Shown here: positions 1 to 7,762 of the stretch, one piece after another
Position numbering within the stretch: position 1 is the first letter of the stretch
Layout: every line of letters starts with the position of its first letter
DNA from: Flavobacteriaceae bacterium
GTDB lineage: Bacteria > Bacteroidota > Bacteroidia > Flavobacteriales > Flavobacteriaceae
Assembly: GCA_023264015.1 (NCBI GenBank)
Contig: JALQTJ010000009.1
Span: 1 to 41,310 of the forward strand
DNA length: 41,310 bases
Reading direction: 5' to 3'
The notes under the pieces: model-generated
Told to the model about the DNA's origin: nothing
The model's input: only the letters and a program-made list of their open reading frames with translations
Database searches by the model: none
Program-made: the position numbers and the translations under genes

Positions 1-506
1 AGCAATCTGAGATAACGCGCAGGATTGAAAAAATGCGTTCCACAGAAATACTGTTGAAAATCATCACTTCTTCCCTCAGACATAAGCCCGATAGGGATTC
101 CTGAGGTATTTGAGCTGATCAAGGTTCCGGGCGTTCTGTGTTTTTCAATAGCCTCGAACACCTGTTTTTTGATATCCAAGCGCTCAACTACGACCTCAAT
201 GATCCAGTCTACATTTTTGATTTTATGCAAGTCATCGTCTAGGTTTCCCGTTTGAATACGAGAGGCGAAGCCCTGATGATAAATAGGAGAAGGCTTAGAC
301 TTAAGGGATTTACTTAATGCCTGATTTACGATCCTGTTTTTTACTTTCGGATGCTCTAATGAAAGCCCTTCTTCTTCAGGAAGAAGCTCCTTCGGCGCGA
401 TATCTAAAAGCAGAACTTCTAGTCCTATTCCTGCAAGATGAGAAGCAATTCCGCTACCCATGATTCCAGAGCCGATGACGGCCACTTTTGTGATTCTCTT
501 TTTCAT
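1..506 (-). CDS. 3-hydroxyacyl-CoA dehydrogenase, N-terminal part (cut by window edge)
   Basis: I translated this by hand from the ATG at 506 down to base 1, giving about 168 residues with no stop. The N-terminus carries a Rossmann NAD-binding motif (VAVIGSGIMGSGIA, about residues 8-21). Further on are VVERLDIK, SNTSG and the GTHFFNP segment that holds the catalytic histidine of the 3-hydroxyacyl-CoA dehydrogenase family. The enzyme oxidises 3-hydroxyacyl-CoA to 3-ketoacyl-CoA in beta-oxidation. The C-terminal part lies outside the window, so a stand-alone dehydrogenase cannot be told from a fusion with enoyl-CoA hydratase. Its ATG overlaps the TGA of the MarR gene (ATGA, 503-506), which suggests translational coupling and one transcript with the regulator. 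Confidence 0.9.
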   Translation of the reverse strand, partial: MKKRITKVAVIGSGIMGSGIASHLAGIGLEVLLLDIAPKELLPEEEGLSLEHPKVKNRIVNQALSKSLKSKPSPIYHQGFASRIQTGNLDDDLHKIKNVDWIIEVVVERLDIKKQVFEAIEKHRTPGTLISSNTSGIPIGLMSEGRSDDFQQYFCGTHFFNPARYLRL

Positions 507-949
507 ATGACGTTAATCGATTCGTTTGTCTGAGTTTGTTGATTAAGCACTTCGATGGTAGCGTAAAACCCTTCAAGATCTCTAGGGCTCAATCGTTTCT
601 CTACGGCTTGATTGAAGGAGTAGACATGCTTTTTAATGAGGTCTCTTTTGTCAAGCCCGTCTCTGGTGATATGAATGATAACACCTCTTCCGTCGTGCGG
701 GTTAGGTTTTCTTTCAATGAGTTTTAAATCTTCTAAAGAGTTTAAAAGGCGGGATAGCGAGGTGGGTTCCATCCCCATGATAGGACCGAGCGCAGTAGAA
801 GCCGTTCCGTTCTTTGGATCGATATTTAGCAAGGTCAATCCAAGAGCCATAGTAATACCGTACTGCTTGGCAATTTCAGTATACATGCGGGACACACTCT
901 GCCAAGTGGCTCTAAGTGAATGATCTATAAGGGGTTTCTTTGAAGACAT
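503..949 (-). CDS. MarR-family transcriptional regulator
   Basis: A 148-residue winged-helix protein. The helix-turn-helix and wing run through about residues 48-100 (MEPTSLSRLLNSLEDLKLIE, then NPHDGRGVIIHIT), with the DxR-type wing typical of MarR. The reading frame can be extended upstream to 1000, but I chose the ATG at 949. The longer form would put a 24-bp perfect palindrome inside the coding sequence, and its extra residues do not look like MarR. The stop overlaps the start of the 3-hydroxyacyl-CoA dehydrogenase, and an acyl-CoA ligase lies upstream. By inference it is a ligand-responsive, autoregulated repressor of fatty-acid degradation, perhaps sensing acyl-CoA. The ligand cannot be read from the sequence. 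Confidence 0.88.
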   Translation of the reverse strand: MSSKKPLIDHSLRATWQSVSRMYTEIAKQYGITMALGLTLLNIDPKNGTASTALGPIMGMEPTSLSRLLNSLEDLKLIERKPNPHDGRGVIIHITRDGLDKRDLIKKHVYSFNQAVEKRLSPRDLEGFYATIEVLNQQTQTNESINVI

Positions 950-967
950 AACCCCATAAAGATACTC

Positions 968-991
968 ATTTATTATGCATGCATAATAAAT
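968..991. promoter_or_regulatory. 24-bp perfect palindrome, probable MarR operator
   Basis: The half-site ATTTATTATGCA is followed directly by its exact reverse complement, with the centre between 979 and 980. It ends 18 bases upstream of the chosen MarR start (949), where a repressor would block transcription of its own operon. MarR proteins bind such palindromes as dimers, so autoregulation is a reasonable inference. The symmetry itself is seen directly. Confidence 0.7.
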
Positions 992-1020
992 TTGACTCAA
1001 AAAATTTCGGTGTTGTCTAT

Positions 1021-1035
1021 CGCCTCTAAGAGGCG
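1021..1035. repeat. Short inverted repeat over the acyl-CoA ligase stop codon
   Basis: CGCCTCT and AGAGGCG are separated by one base and enclose the ligase stop codon (1026-1028). As RNA it could fold only with a shorter stem and a five-base loop. No T-run follows on the minus strand, so it is not a typical intrinsic terminator. It may be a weak transcript end or chance. Confidence 0.35.
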
Positions 1036-2795
1036 TAAATAGAATCGTAAAGGTCTTTATACAACGCTCTAACCTCTTTGCGCTTTAGCTTCATTGTAGG
1101 AGTGAGGTGTCCGCCCTCAATAGACCAAGCATCAGGGGTAATTCTAAAATCTTTGATCTTTTCCCACTGCGCAAAATCACCGTTTGCTTCTTCAATTTCT
1201 TTACCAATACGAGCGATGATCTCCTCGCTCGTGCCATAATCAGCGCGATTTTGAGGTAAACTAATTGCCTTTTTACTGGCCCATTCTTCTATGAATTCGA
1301 AGTTGAGCTGAATGAGGGCTGCGGGCATCTTTTGGCCGTCACCAACCACCATGATTTGCTCAATAAACAGCGATTGCTTGCATCTATTTTCAAGTAATTG
1401 GGGTGCTACATATTTACCACCCGACGTCTTGAACATCTCTTTCTTACGATCTGTAATTCTCAAGAATCCATCTGAATCAATTTCTCCAATGTCACCAGTA
1501 TGGAAGTATCCGTCTTTTAAGACCTCAGCTGATTTTTCTTCGTCTTTGTAATAGCCTTGCATCACATTCGGACCTTTACATAAGATTTCTCCATCTGAAG
1601 CGATCTTAATTTCAACACCAGAAATGACCTTTCCGACAGATCCGACGCGCCACCCTCTGTTGCGTTGATCATTTACCGTGATCACCGGTGAAGTTTCGGT
1701 GAGCCCATATCCCTCCATAACCGGTATACCAGCAGCTCCAAAAACACGGGTTAAACGCGGTTGAAGTGCAGCGCTTCCTGAGACCATAAGCTCAAGGTTT
1801 CCACCAAGTGCTTCTTGCCACTTCGAGAAAATCAGTTTACGCGCAATGGCTAGTTTCAGATTATAGACGAGTCCGCGGTCATAAGGTTCAAACGCATGAC
1901 CGAGATCTACTGCCCAGAAAAACAAAGATTTTTTAAGCCCTGTAAGTTCTTTTCCTTTAGCGATAATTTTATCGTATACCTTTTCAAGTAAGCGAGGTAC
2001 GACGGTCATCACACTAGGTTTAATCTCTTTGATGTTATCGCTGATTTTATCTAAGCCTTCACCGTAATAAATGCTTACACCACAGTACTGATAGAGGTAA
2101 ACGATCATGCGCTCAAAGATGTGGCACATAGGTAGAAAACTTAAAGCGACCGCTCCGGATTCAAAGGGTACGCGTTCTCTTGAAGAAAGCACATTGGTAA
2201 CGATATTTTCATGAGAGAGCATAACCCCTTTAGGCTTTCCGGTTGTACCAGAAGTGTAGATTAAAGTGGCGAGATCTCCCGGTTGAACAGCCTTTTTTCG
2301 ATTTTCTAATTCATCACTACAATTAAGATGCTGCCCTTTATCTCGTAATTCGGTCCAATGTTTGGCACGTTTCAAAGTGTCGAAACTGTATATTTCTTTT
2401 AAGAATTTCAATTCACTGTTGACCGCGAGAACCTTTTCTAAAATTTCATCACAGGACACAAAACAATACTTCGCCTCGCTGTGATTGAGTATATAGGCAT
2501 AGTCTTCTTGTGAAATCGTAGGGTAAATGGGTACAGTTTGCGCACCTATTTGCAACACCGCTAGATCGAGGATGCTCCATTCTGTGCGATTGGTCATCGA
2601 AATCAGTGCAATCTTGTCATTTGCTTGAACGCCGAGGTCAATCAATGCTTTACTGACAGATTCGGCTTGCGCTATGAATTCAGCAGAGCTGGTCGAGACC
2701 CAATTCCCATCCTTTTTGGTGTTAAAGGCCTTTACGAGCGGATCGCGTTGCTGTTGATCATATGCGAAATCAAATAAGCGTGTTACAGAAGTCAT
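1026..2795 (-). CDS. Long-chain fatty acid--CoA ligase (AMP-forming)
   Basis: A 589-residue adenylate-forming enzyme that activates fatty acids to acyl-CoA with ATP. The P-loop-like signature TSGTTGKPKG lies at about residues 181-190, followed by YGLTETSPV in the middle and GEIDSDGFLRITDRKKE with the hinge aspartate towards the C-terminus. Length and motifs fit the FadD15/FAA1-like long-chain branch, with the C-terminal motif containing KTSGGKYVAPQ. No signal peptide is seen, so it is cytoplasmic or membrane-associated. It lies upstream of the MarR and 3-hydroxyacyl-CoA dehydrogenase genes on the same strand with a 76-base gap. It may be part of the same catabolic regulon but could have its own transcript. 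Chain-length preference cannot be read. Confidence 0.92.
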   Translation of the reverse strand: MTSVTRLFDFAYDQQQRDPLVKAFNTKKDGNWVSTSSAEFIAQAESVSKALIDLGVQANDKIALISMTNRTEWSILDLAVLQIGAQTVPIYPTISQEDYAYILNHSEAKYCFVSCDEILEKVLAVNSELKFLKEIYSFDTLKRAKHWTELRDKGQHLNCSDELENRKKAVQPGDLATLIYTSGTTGKPKGVMLSHENIVTNVLSSRERVPFESGAVALSFLPMCHIFERMIVYLYQYCGVSIYYGEGLDKISDNIKEIKPSVMTVVPRLLEKVYDKIIAKGKELTGLKKSLFFWAVDLGHAFEPYDRGLVYNLKLAIARKLIFSKWQEALGGNLELMVSGSAALQPRLTRVFGAAGIPVMEGYGLTETSPVITVNDQRNRGWRVGSVGKVISGVEIKIASDGEILCKGPNVMQGYYKDEEKSAEVLKDGYFHTGDIGEIDSDGFLRITDRKKEMFKTSGGKYVAPQLLENRCKQSLFIEQIMVVGDGQKMPAALIQLNFEFIEEWASKKAISLPQNRADYGTSEEIIARIGKEIEEANGDFAQWEKIKDFRITPDAWSIEGGHLTPTMKLKRKEVRALYKDLYDSIYAS

Positions 2796-2801
2796 GTTTG
2801 C

Positions 2802-2847
2802 TAAATGTTAAGGTATTTGCAAAATACGCTAAACACTTAACAATTTA
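2802..2847. repeat. Nested dyad symmetry between purL and the acyl-CoA ligase gene
   Basis: The outer arms TAAATGTTAAG (2802-2812) and CTTAACAATTTA (2836-2847) are complementary apart from one extra base. The inner arms GTATTT (2813-2818) and AAATAC (2822-2827) surround GCA. The element spans the purL stop codon and the leader of the ligase gene. No T-run follows on the minus strand, so an operator is as likely as a terminator. It does not resemble the palindrome at 968-991. Confidence 0.35.
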
Positions 2848-5800
2848 AAATCCAATTCTTGGCGTTGATGAAGGCTTCAATCCATGGACTGTAATGATCT
2901 TCTGAATTCGGATAATGTGCCCAATTCCAAGCAAATAGAGAGCGCTCAATATGCGGCATCGTGACTAGGTGTCTTCCACTCGGATCTACCAGCATAGCGG
3001 TATTGAAATCACTGCCATTCGGATTCGAAGGATATTCTTTGTATCCGTAGGTACCGACAATATGGTAATGCTCTTTACTTAGGGGCATACTGAACCTTCC
3101 TTCTCCGTGAGAAATCCATACTCCAAGGCGCGTTCCGGCAAGTGAGCTCAGCATTACGGAATTATTTTCTTCAATAACAACAGAGGTAAAAGCACTCTCG
3201 TGCTTTTTAGATTGATTGAAGGTCATTTTCGCATGTGTTGGATGTTCTGGATAGAGCAATTCTAATTCCATAAACAGTTGACATCCATTACAAATCCCAA
3301 CAGAAAGGGTGTCTTCACGATTAAAGAAATCATGGAGGGCTTTTTGAGCTTTCTCGTTGTACTTAAAGGCTCCAGCCCAACCCTTTGCCGATCCTAACAC
3401 ATCTGAGTTTGAAAAGCCTCCTACAGCCCCTAAAAACTGAACGTCTTCAAGCGTTTCACGTCCGCTAATCAAGTCGGTCATGTGCAGGTCTTTCACCTCA
3501 AATCCTGCCGCGTAAAGCGCATTAGCCATCTCGCGTTCAGAGTTGCTTCCCTTTTCACGAAGAATCGCTGCTTTTGGTCGCTTTCCTTGAATTTCAAATC
3601 GCTGTGAATGGTACTGTTTCGGAAAGTGAAAGGTGAGGGGTTGTTTTTTGTAGTTTTCAAAACGGGTGAAGGCTAAGTTCTCTGCGGTTTGATGTTGGTC
3701 AAAGGCCACAGAAGTCTCGTACCAGCGGTCTCTAAGACTCGCAATATTCAGACCAAGTTCTACACCGGCATTTTTAATGATCAATTCACCTGTGTCTTGC
3801 ACTTCACCTATTTTCAAACATGGGATAGGGCATGTAGTTGCTATAGCATCAAAGCTGTCATCTGTGGCTTGAAATACCACAGAGGCATTCTCTGCAAAAA
3901 GAAGGCGGATGGTGTCTTCGCATCCTAAGGCATTGAGATCTAAGGTTGCCCCGATATGAGGATCGGCGAAACACATTTCAAGAAGCGTCGTGATTAAACC
4001 GCCTGAGGCGACATCGTGTCCGGCACAAATACGCTCATTGGTCAATTGGAGTTGAATCCAGTCGAATGCCGCTCCAAAGTTCTTGTGGTTCTTTACAGTA
4101 GGTGCATGTGTTCCAATTTTCGCTTGTGTCTGCGCAAAGGAAGAGCCGCCAAGCTGATACGTGTCTTGTGAAAGGTTGATGTAATAAATGGCTCCCTTGT
4201 TCTTCTTAAACAGGGGCTCTACGGCTTTGGTAAAGTCATTGCAATGTCCGGCGGCTGAGATAATCACTGTTCCAGGAGCTAAGACTTCTTGATCAGGATA
4301 CTGCTGCTTCATAGAAAGCGAGTCTTTTCCTGTGGGAATATTGATTCCTAAGTCTATAGAAAACGATGACGCAGCCTCTACGGCTTCGTATAGTCGAGCA
4401 TTCTCTCCTTCATTGTTACATGGCCACATCCAGTTTGCCGATAGTGAAACCGATTTAAGACCTTCAGCAAGCGGAGCCCAGACGATATTCGTTAGCGCCT
4501 CAGCTATACTGTTTTTGCTCCCGGCAACGGCATCGATCAAGCCACTCACTGGGCTATGGCCTATACTGGTTGCAATACCGTTGTAACTCGCGAAATCCAA
4601 TGCTGCTATACCGTAGTTCTGTAATGGTAATTGTAATGGACCGATACATTGCTGTTTCGCAACCCTTCCTGATACGCAACGATCAACCTTGTTGGTAAGC
4701 CAATCTTTACAGGCTACTGCCTCTAAACGCAACACGGCATCGAGGTACTCGTGAAAATCGGCTAAAGTATAGGTAAGCCCTTCGTAGGTTCTTGGAGTGG
4801 TAGTGTCTTTGAGGACCATTTTCGGTGCGTTGCCAAAAAAGTCTGTCAACTCTAGATCAATAGGTTTGGAGTCTGATTTTTCTGAATAAAATGAAAAATG
4901 ATGGTCACCGGTAATATCCCCTACGGTATACATGGGAGCACGTTCGCGTTCTGCGATTTCTTGCAACAGGCCAAGTGCTTTTTCTGGAATCACAAGTCCC
5001 ATTCGCTCTTGTGATTCGTTACCGATCAATTCCTTTTCTGAGAGTGTTGGGTCACCAACAGGTAGCGCATCTAAGTTGATTTTTCCGCCGGTTTCTTCCA
5101 CTAATTCTGAAAGGCAGTTCAAGTGACCTCCAGCACCGTGATCGTGAACAGAAACAATGGGGTTCTCATCACTTTCAGCCAGTGCTCTAATCGCATTTGC
5201 AGCACGCTTTTGCATTTCAGGATTAGAACGTTGAATGGCATTGAGTTCGATGGCGCTGCCAAAGGCGCCTGTATCTGCGCTTGAGACAGCCGCTCCTCCC
5301 ATACCAATGCGGTAGTTATCACCTCCAAGCACTACCACTTTATCTCCTGGTGCCGGTCTCTTCTTTTGCGCATACTCTTTTTTGGAATAGCCCACACCAC
5401 CTGCCAACATGATCACCTTGTCATAGGCTAAGGTGCGTGTGTCATAGGACGGGTCAGCTTCTTGATGCTCAAAGGTCAATAGTGATCCTACAATAAGGGG
5501 TTGTCCGAACTTATTTCCGAAATCAGAAGCTCCGTTTGAGGCTTTGATCAATATATCTAAAGGGGTTTGGTATAGCCATTCTCTCGCCTCAATAGCGGTT
5601 TCATGGGCGGCTAATTCTTTTCTGTGACGCGGATAACTCGTCATGTAAACCGCCGACCCCACTAGAGGTAACGAACCAATACCACCCGCTAAACGGTCTC
5701 GTATTTCTCCCCCCGAACCTGTAGCGGCACCGTTAAAGGGTTCTACAGTAGTTGGAAAGTTGTGCGTTTCTGCTTTCAGTGAAATCACACTCTGGTGTTT

Positions 5801-6505
5801 AGTCTCTTTGTAGTAGGAGGCTTTTTGTGCAAGCTCTGGGGCAAACTGAATAATTTCAGGTCCCTCTATAAAGGCTACGTTGTCTTTATAGGCAGAAACG
5901 ATGCTATTGGGGTGTTGCTCTGAAGTCTTGCGGATGAGTTTAAAAAGTGAGTAAGGTTTGGCAATGCCATCGATTTCGAAAGTACCATTGAAAATTTTGT
6001 GCCTACAGTGCTCAGAATTTACCTGAGAGAATCCGAAAACTTCGGCATCTGTCAGCTTGCGTCCTAGCTTTACGCTAAGCCCTTCTAAATAGTTGATTTC
6101 ATCTTCACTTAATGCCAGTCCTTCTTGTGTATTGTAGTGTGCGATGTCTTCGATCAATTGGGTTGGAGTGCGCTCTACCGAAATATCGAATAGCGATTGA
6201 TCTAAACGCTTATACTCCTGAAAAAGCATGGGATCTATCTCGTCGTCTGCATGAAAGGCCTTGAATTGTTCTACCCTTACTACACCTTGAACCCCCATGT
6301 TTTCAATGATTTCAGTCGCATTGGTACTCCATGGAGTGACCATACTCGCACGTGGACCGCTAAAAGCTTGAGAGATACTTTCGGCTTCAAGCAACGAGTG
6401 ACCGCCAAAGAGCCATTGTAATTTCTCAATATCCGGGTCGCTAAGGGTATCCGTTTTTTGAACGGCATAAATCAATGAAGTGGGATCTCCGAAGAAGTAA
6501 ATCAT
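2837..6505 (-). CDS. purL: Phosphoribosylformylglycinamidine synthase
   Basis: A 1222-residue large-type (single-chain) FGAM synthase. It converts FGAR, glutamine and ATP to FGAM in de novo purine synthesis. The N-terminal PurS-like region is followed by the linker and synthase core (FSQVNSEHCRHKIF near residue 160; KAETHNFPTTVEPFNGAATG near residue 245), and the C-terminal part is a glutamine amidotransferase. The triad is present: Cys1072 in GICNG, His1185 and Glu1187 in MPHIER. The length is close to the 1300-residue E. coli-type enzyme, and I see no frameshift. A complete TTG-N19-TAccTTTG promoter lies just upstream, so it can be transcribed apart from the methyltransferase gene before it. 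Confidence 0.97.
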   Translation of the reverse strand: MIYFFGDPTSLIYAVQKTDTLSDPDIEKLQWLFGGHSLLEAESISQAFSGPRASMVTPWSTNATEIIENMGVQGVVRVEQFKAFHADDEIDPMLFQEYKRLDQSLFDISVERTPTQLIEDIAHYNTQEGLALSEDEINYLEGLSVKLGRKLTDAEVFGFSQVNSEHCRHKIFNGTFEIDGIAKPYSLFKLIRKTSEQHPNSIVSAYKDNVAFIEGPEIIQFAPELAQKASYYKETKHQSVISLKAETHNFPTTVEPFNGAATGSGGEIRDRLAGGIGSLPLVGSAVYMTSYPRHRKELAAHETAIEAREWLYQTPLDILIKASNGASDFGNKFGQPLIVGSLLTFEHQEADPSYDTRTLAYDKVIMLAGGVGYSKKEYAQKKRPAPGDKVVVLGGDNYRIGMGGAAVSSADTGAFGSAIELNAIQRSNPEMQKRAANAIRALAESDENPIVSVHDHGAGGHLNCLSELVEETGGKINLDALPVGDPTLSEKELIGNESQERMGLVIPEKALGLLQEIAERERAPMYTVGDITGDHHFSFYSEKSDSKPIDLELTDFFGNAPKMVLKDTTTPRTYEGLTYTLADFHEYLDAVLRLEAVACKDWLTNKVDRCVSGRVAKQQCIGPLQLPLQNYGIAALDFASYNGIATSIGHSPVSGLIDAVAGSKNSIAEALTNIVWAPLAEGLKSVSLSANWMWPCNNEGENARLYEAVEAASSFSIDLGINIPTGKDSLSMKQQYPDQEVLAPGTVIISAAGHCNDFTKAVEPLFKKNKGAIYYINLSQDTYQLGGSSFAQTQAKIGTHAPTVKNHKNFGAAFDWIQLQLTNERICAGHDVASGGLITTLLEMCFADPHIGATLDLNALGCEDTIRLLFAENASVVFQATDDSFDAIATTCPIPCLKIGEVQDTGELIIKNAGVELGLNIASLRDRWYETSVAFDQHQTAENLAFTRFENYKKQPLTFHFPKQYHSQRFEIQGKRPKAAILREKGSNSEREMANALYAAGFEVKDLHMTDLISGRETLEDVQFLGAVGGFSNSDVLGSAKGWAGAFKYNEKAQKALHDFFNREDTLSVGICNGCQLFMELELLYPEHPTHAKMTFNQSKKHESAFTSVVIEENNSVMLSSLAGTRLGVWISHGEGRFSMPLSKEHYHIVGTYGYKEYPSNPNGSDFNTAMLVDPSGRHLVTMPHIERSLFAWNWAHYPNSEDHYSPWIEAFINAKNWILNC

Positions 6506-6524
6506 AGGGGGACGATTAAAAAAT

Positions 6525-6554
6525 CAAAGGTATTTAATTAGGATTCACGCTCAA
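6525..6554 (-). promoter_or_regulatory. Bacteroidota-type promoter for purL
   Basis: On the minus strand, TTG (6552-6554) is followed after 19 bases by TACCTTTG (6525-6532). This matches the TTG-N19-TAnnTTTG consensus exactly. The -33 box lies inside the 3' end of the RsmB-like gene. The purL ATG (6505) is about 20 bases downstream. Confidence 0.75.
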
Positions 6555-7752
6555 ACAGGGCCATGAAAAAGCCGTCATAATGATCTGTTGAAGGATAAAG
6601 GTGATGCTGGCTAATGAGTTTAAAGGCAGCCCCTTCGGGACGTTTCAAAAAAGCTGCTACTTGCTGTTCGTTTTCTTGAGGTAATATAGAACAGGTGGCA
6701 TAGAGTACTTTTCCGCCTGGCTTTACCATTTGTGTATAGGAATCAAGCAGAGCTCTCTGCGTTTCTACCACACGATCTAAAAATTCTGGAGTAATCTTCC
6801 ACTTCGCGTCAGGATTTCGTCTCAAAACCCCTAGACCAGTACATGGTGCATCGATTAATACACGGTCGGCACTTGAAACCAATTTTTTAATCACCTTGTT
6901 AGAATCAATAGTGCGCGTTTCGATATTGTGGGCACCTGCTCTTCGTGCTCTCAATTTTAAGGTTTTCAATTTATGCTCATAGATGTCTAGTGCGATGAGC
7001 TGTCCTTTGTTCTGCATCAATGCACTCAGATGTAGTGATTTTCCACCCGCACCCGCGCAAGCATCAATCACACGCTGTCCGGGCTTGACATCGAGTAGGG
7101 GAGCTACCTTTTGAGAACTGGCGTCTTGTACTTCGAAGAACCCCTCTTTAAAGGATTGAAGCTGAAAGACATTCGAGCGTTCTTTTAACGCTAAGGCATC
7201 ATTTAGACCGGGGAGTTCGTGCGTTTCAACCCCTTCGCTGGCGAGTTTTACTTTTAATTCTTTGCGACTGGTCTTATGCATGTTAGCGCGCAGTATCACT
7301 GCTGCTTCTTCATTGAGCGCTTTTAATTCTTGCGCCCATTTTTCAGATCCAAAAGCGTTTTCACCCAAAGCGTCAAGCCAATCTGGAATAGACTCTCTGA
7401 TTGCCCTTTCGTTTCTAAGGGCATCAAAACGGCCTTTAATCTTTCGGGTGGGCACATGCTCAAATTCGGGCCAATCTGGTACACCGTGACCTCTTAATAC
7501 ACACCAAACCGAGAAGACTTTGGTGAATCCCTCACCAGACAGGGGTAATTTTTCTTCTGCAATTTCGAGATAGAGTCTGCGGTATCTTACCATTTCGTAT
7601 ACCGTACTCGCAATGAAGGCGCGGTCTTTTGCCCCCCATCTTTTATCGCGCTTTAAGATGCGTTCGATGACCTTATCGGCATAATGGTCTTGATTGAAGA
7701 TAAGATCGATGGCGTCGGCGACAGCTAGAACTAGATTGCGGTGAAAGCGCAT
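6538..7752 (-). CDS. RsmB/NSUN-family RNA (cytosine-C5) methyltransferase
   Basis: A 404-residue SAM-dependent enzyme that makes 5-methylcytosine in RNA. The SAM-binding motif DACAGAGGKS is at residues 230-239. Both family cysteines are present: Cys304 in DAPCTG (catalytic) and Cys354 in ATCSILP. The N-terminal part (to about residue 140) resembles the NusB-like region of RsmB. 16S rRNA C967 is the usual target of RsmB, but paralogues methylate other sites, so the exact substrate is inferred only weakly. It starts 10 bases after the ABC exporter stop and is probably the last gene of that operon. Confidence 0.9.
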   Translation of the reverse strand: MRFHRNLVLAVADAIDLIFNQDHYADKVIERILKRDKRWGAKDRAFIASTVYEMVRYRRLYLEIAEEKLPLSGEGFTKVFSVWCVLRGHGVPDWPEFEHVPTRKIKGRFDALRNERAIRESIPDWLDALGENAFGSEKWAQELKALNEEAAVILRANMHKTSRKELKVKLASEGVETHELPGLNDALALKERSNVFQLQSFKEGFFEVQDASSQKVAPLLDVKPGQRVIDACAGAGGKSLHLSALMQNKGQLIALDIYEHKLKTLKLRARRAGAHNIETRTIDSNKVIKKLVSSADRVLIDAPCTGLGVLRRNPDAKWKITPEFLDRVVETQRALLDSYTQMVKPGGKVLYATCSILPQENEQQVAAFLKRPEGAAFKLISQHHLYPSTDHYDGFFMALFERES

Positions 7753-7762
7753 AAGTATTGAT

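Noticed and set aside
503-1000. Longer start for the MarR gene (165 residues)
   Set aside because: The additional 17 residues would be encoded over the 24-bp palindrome and do not resemble MarR N-termini. The ATG at 949 is preferred.
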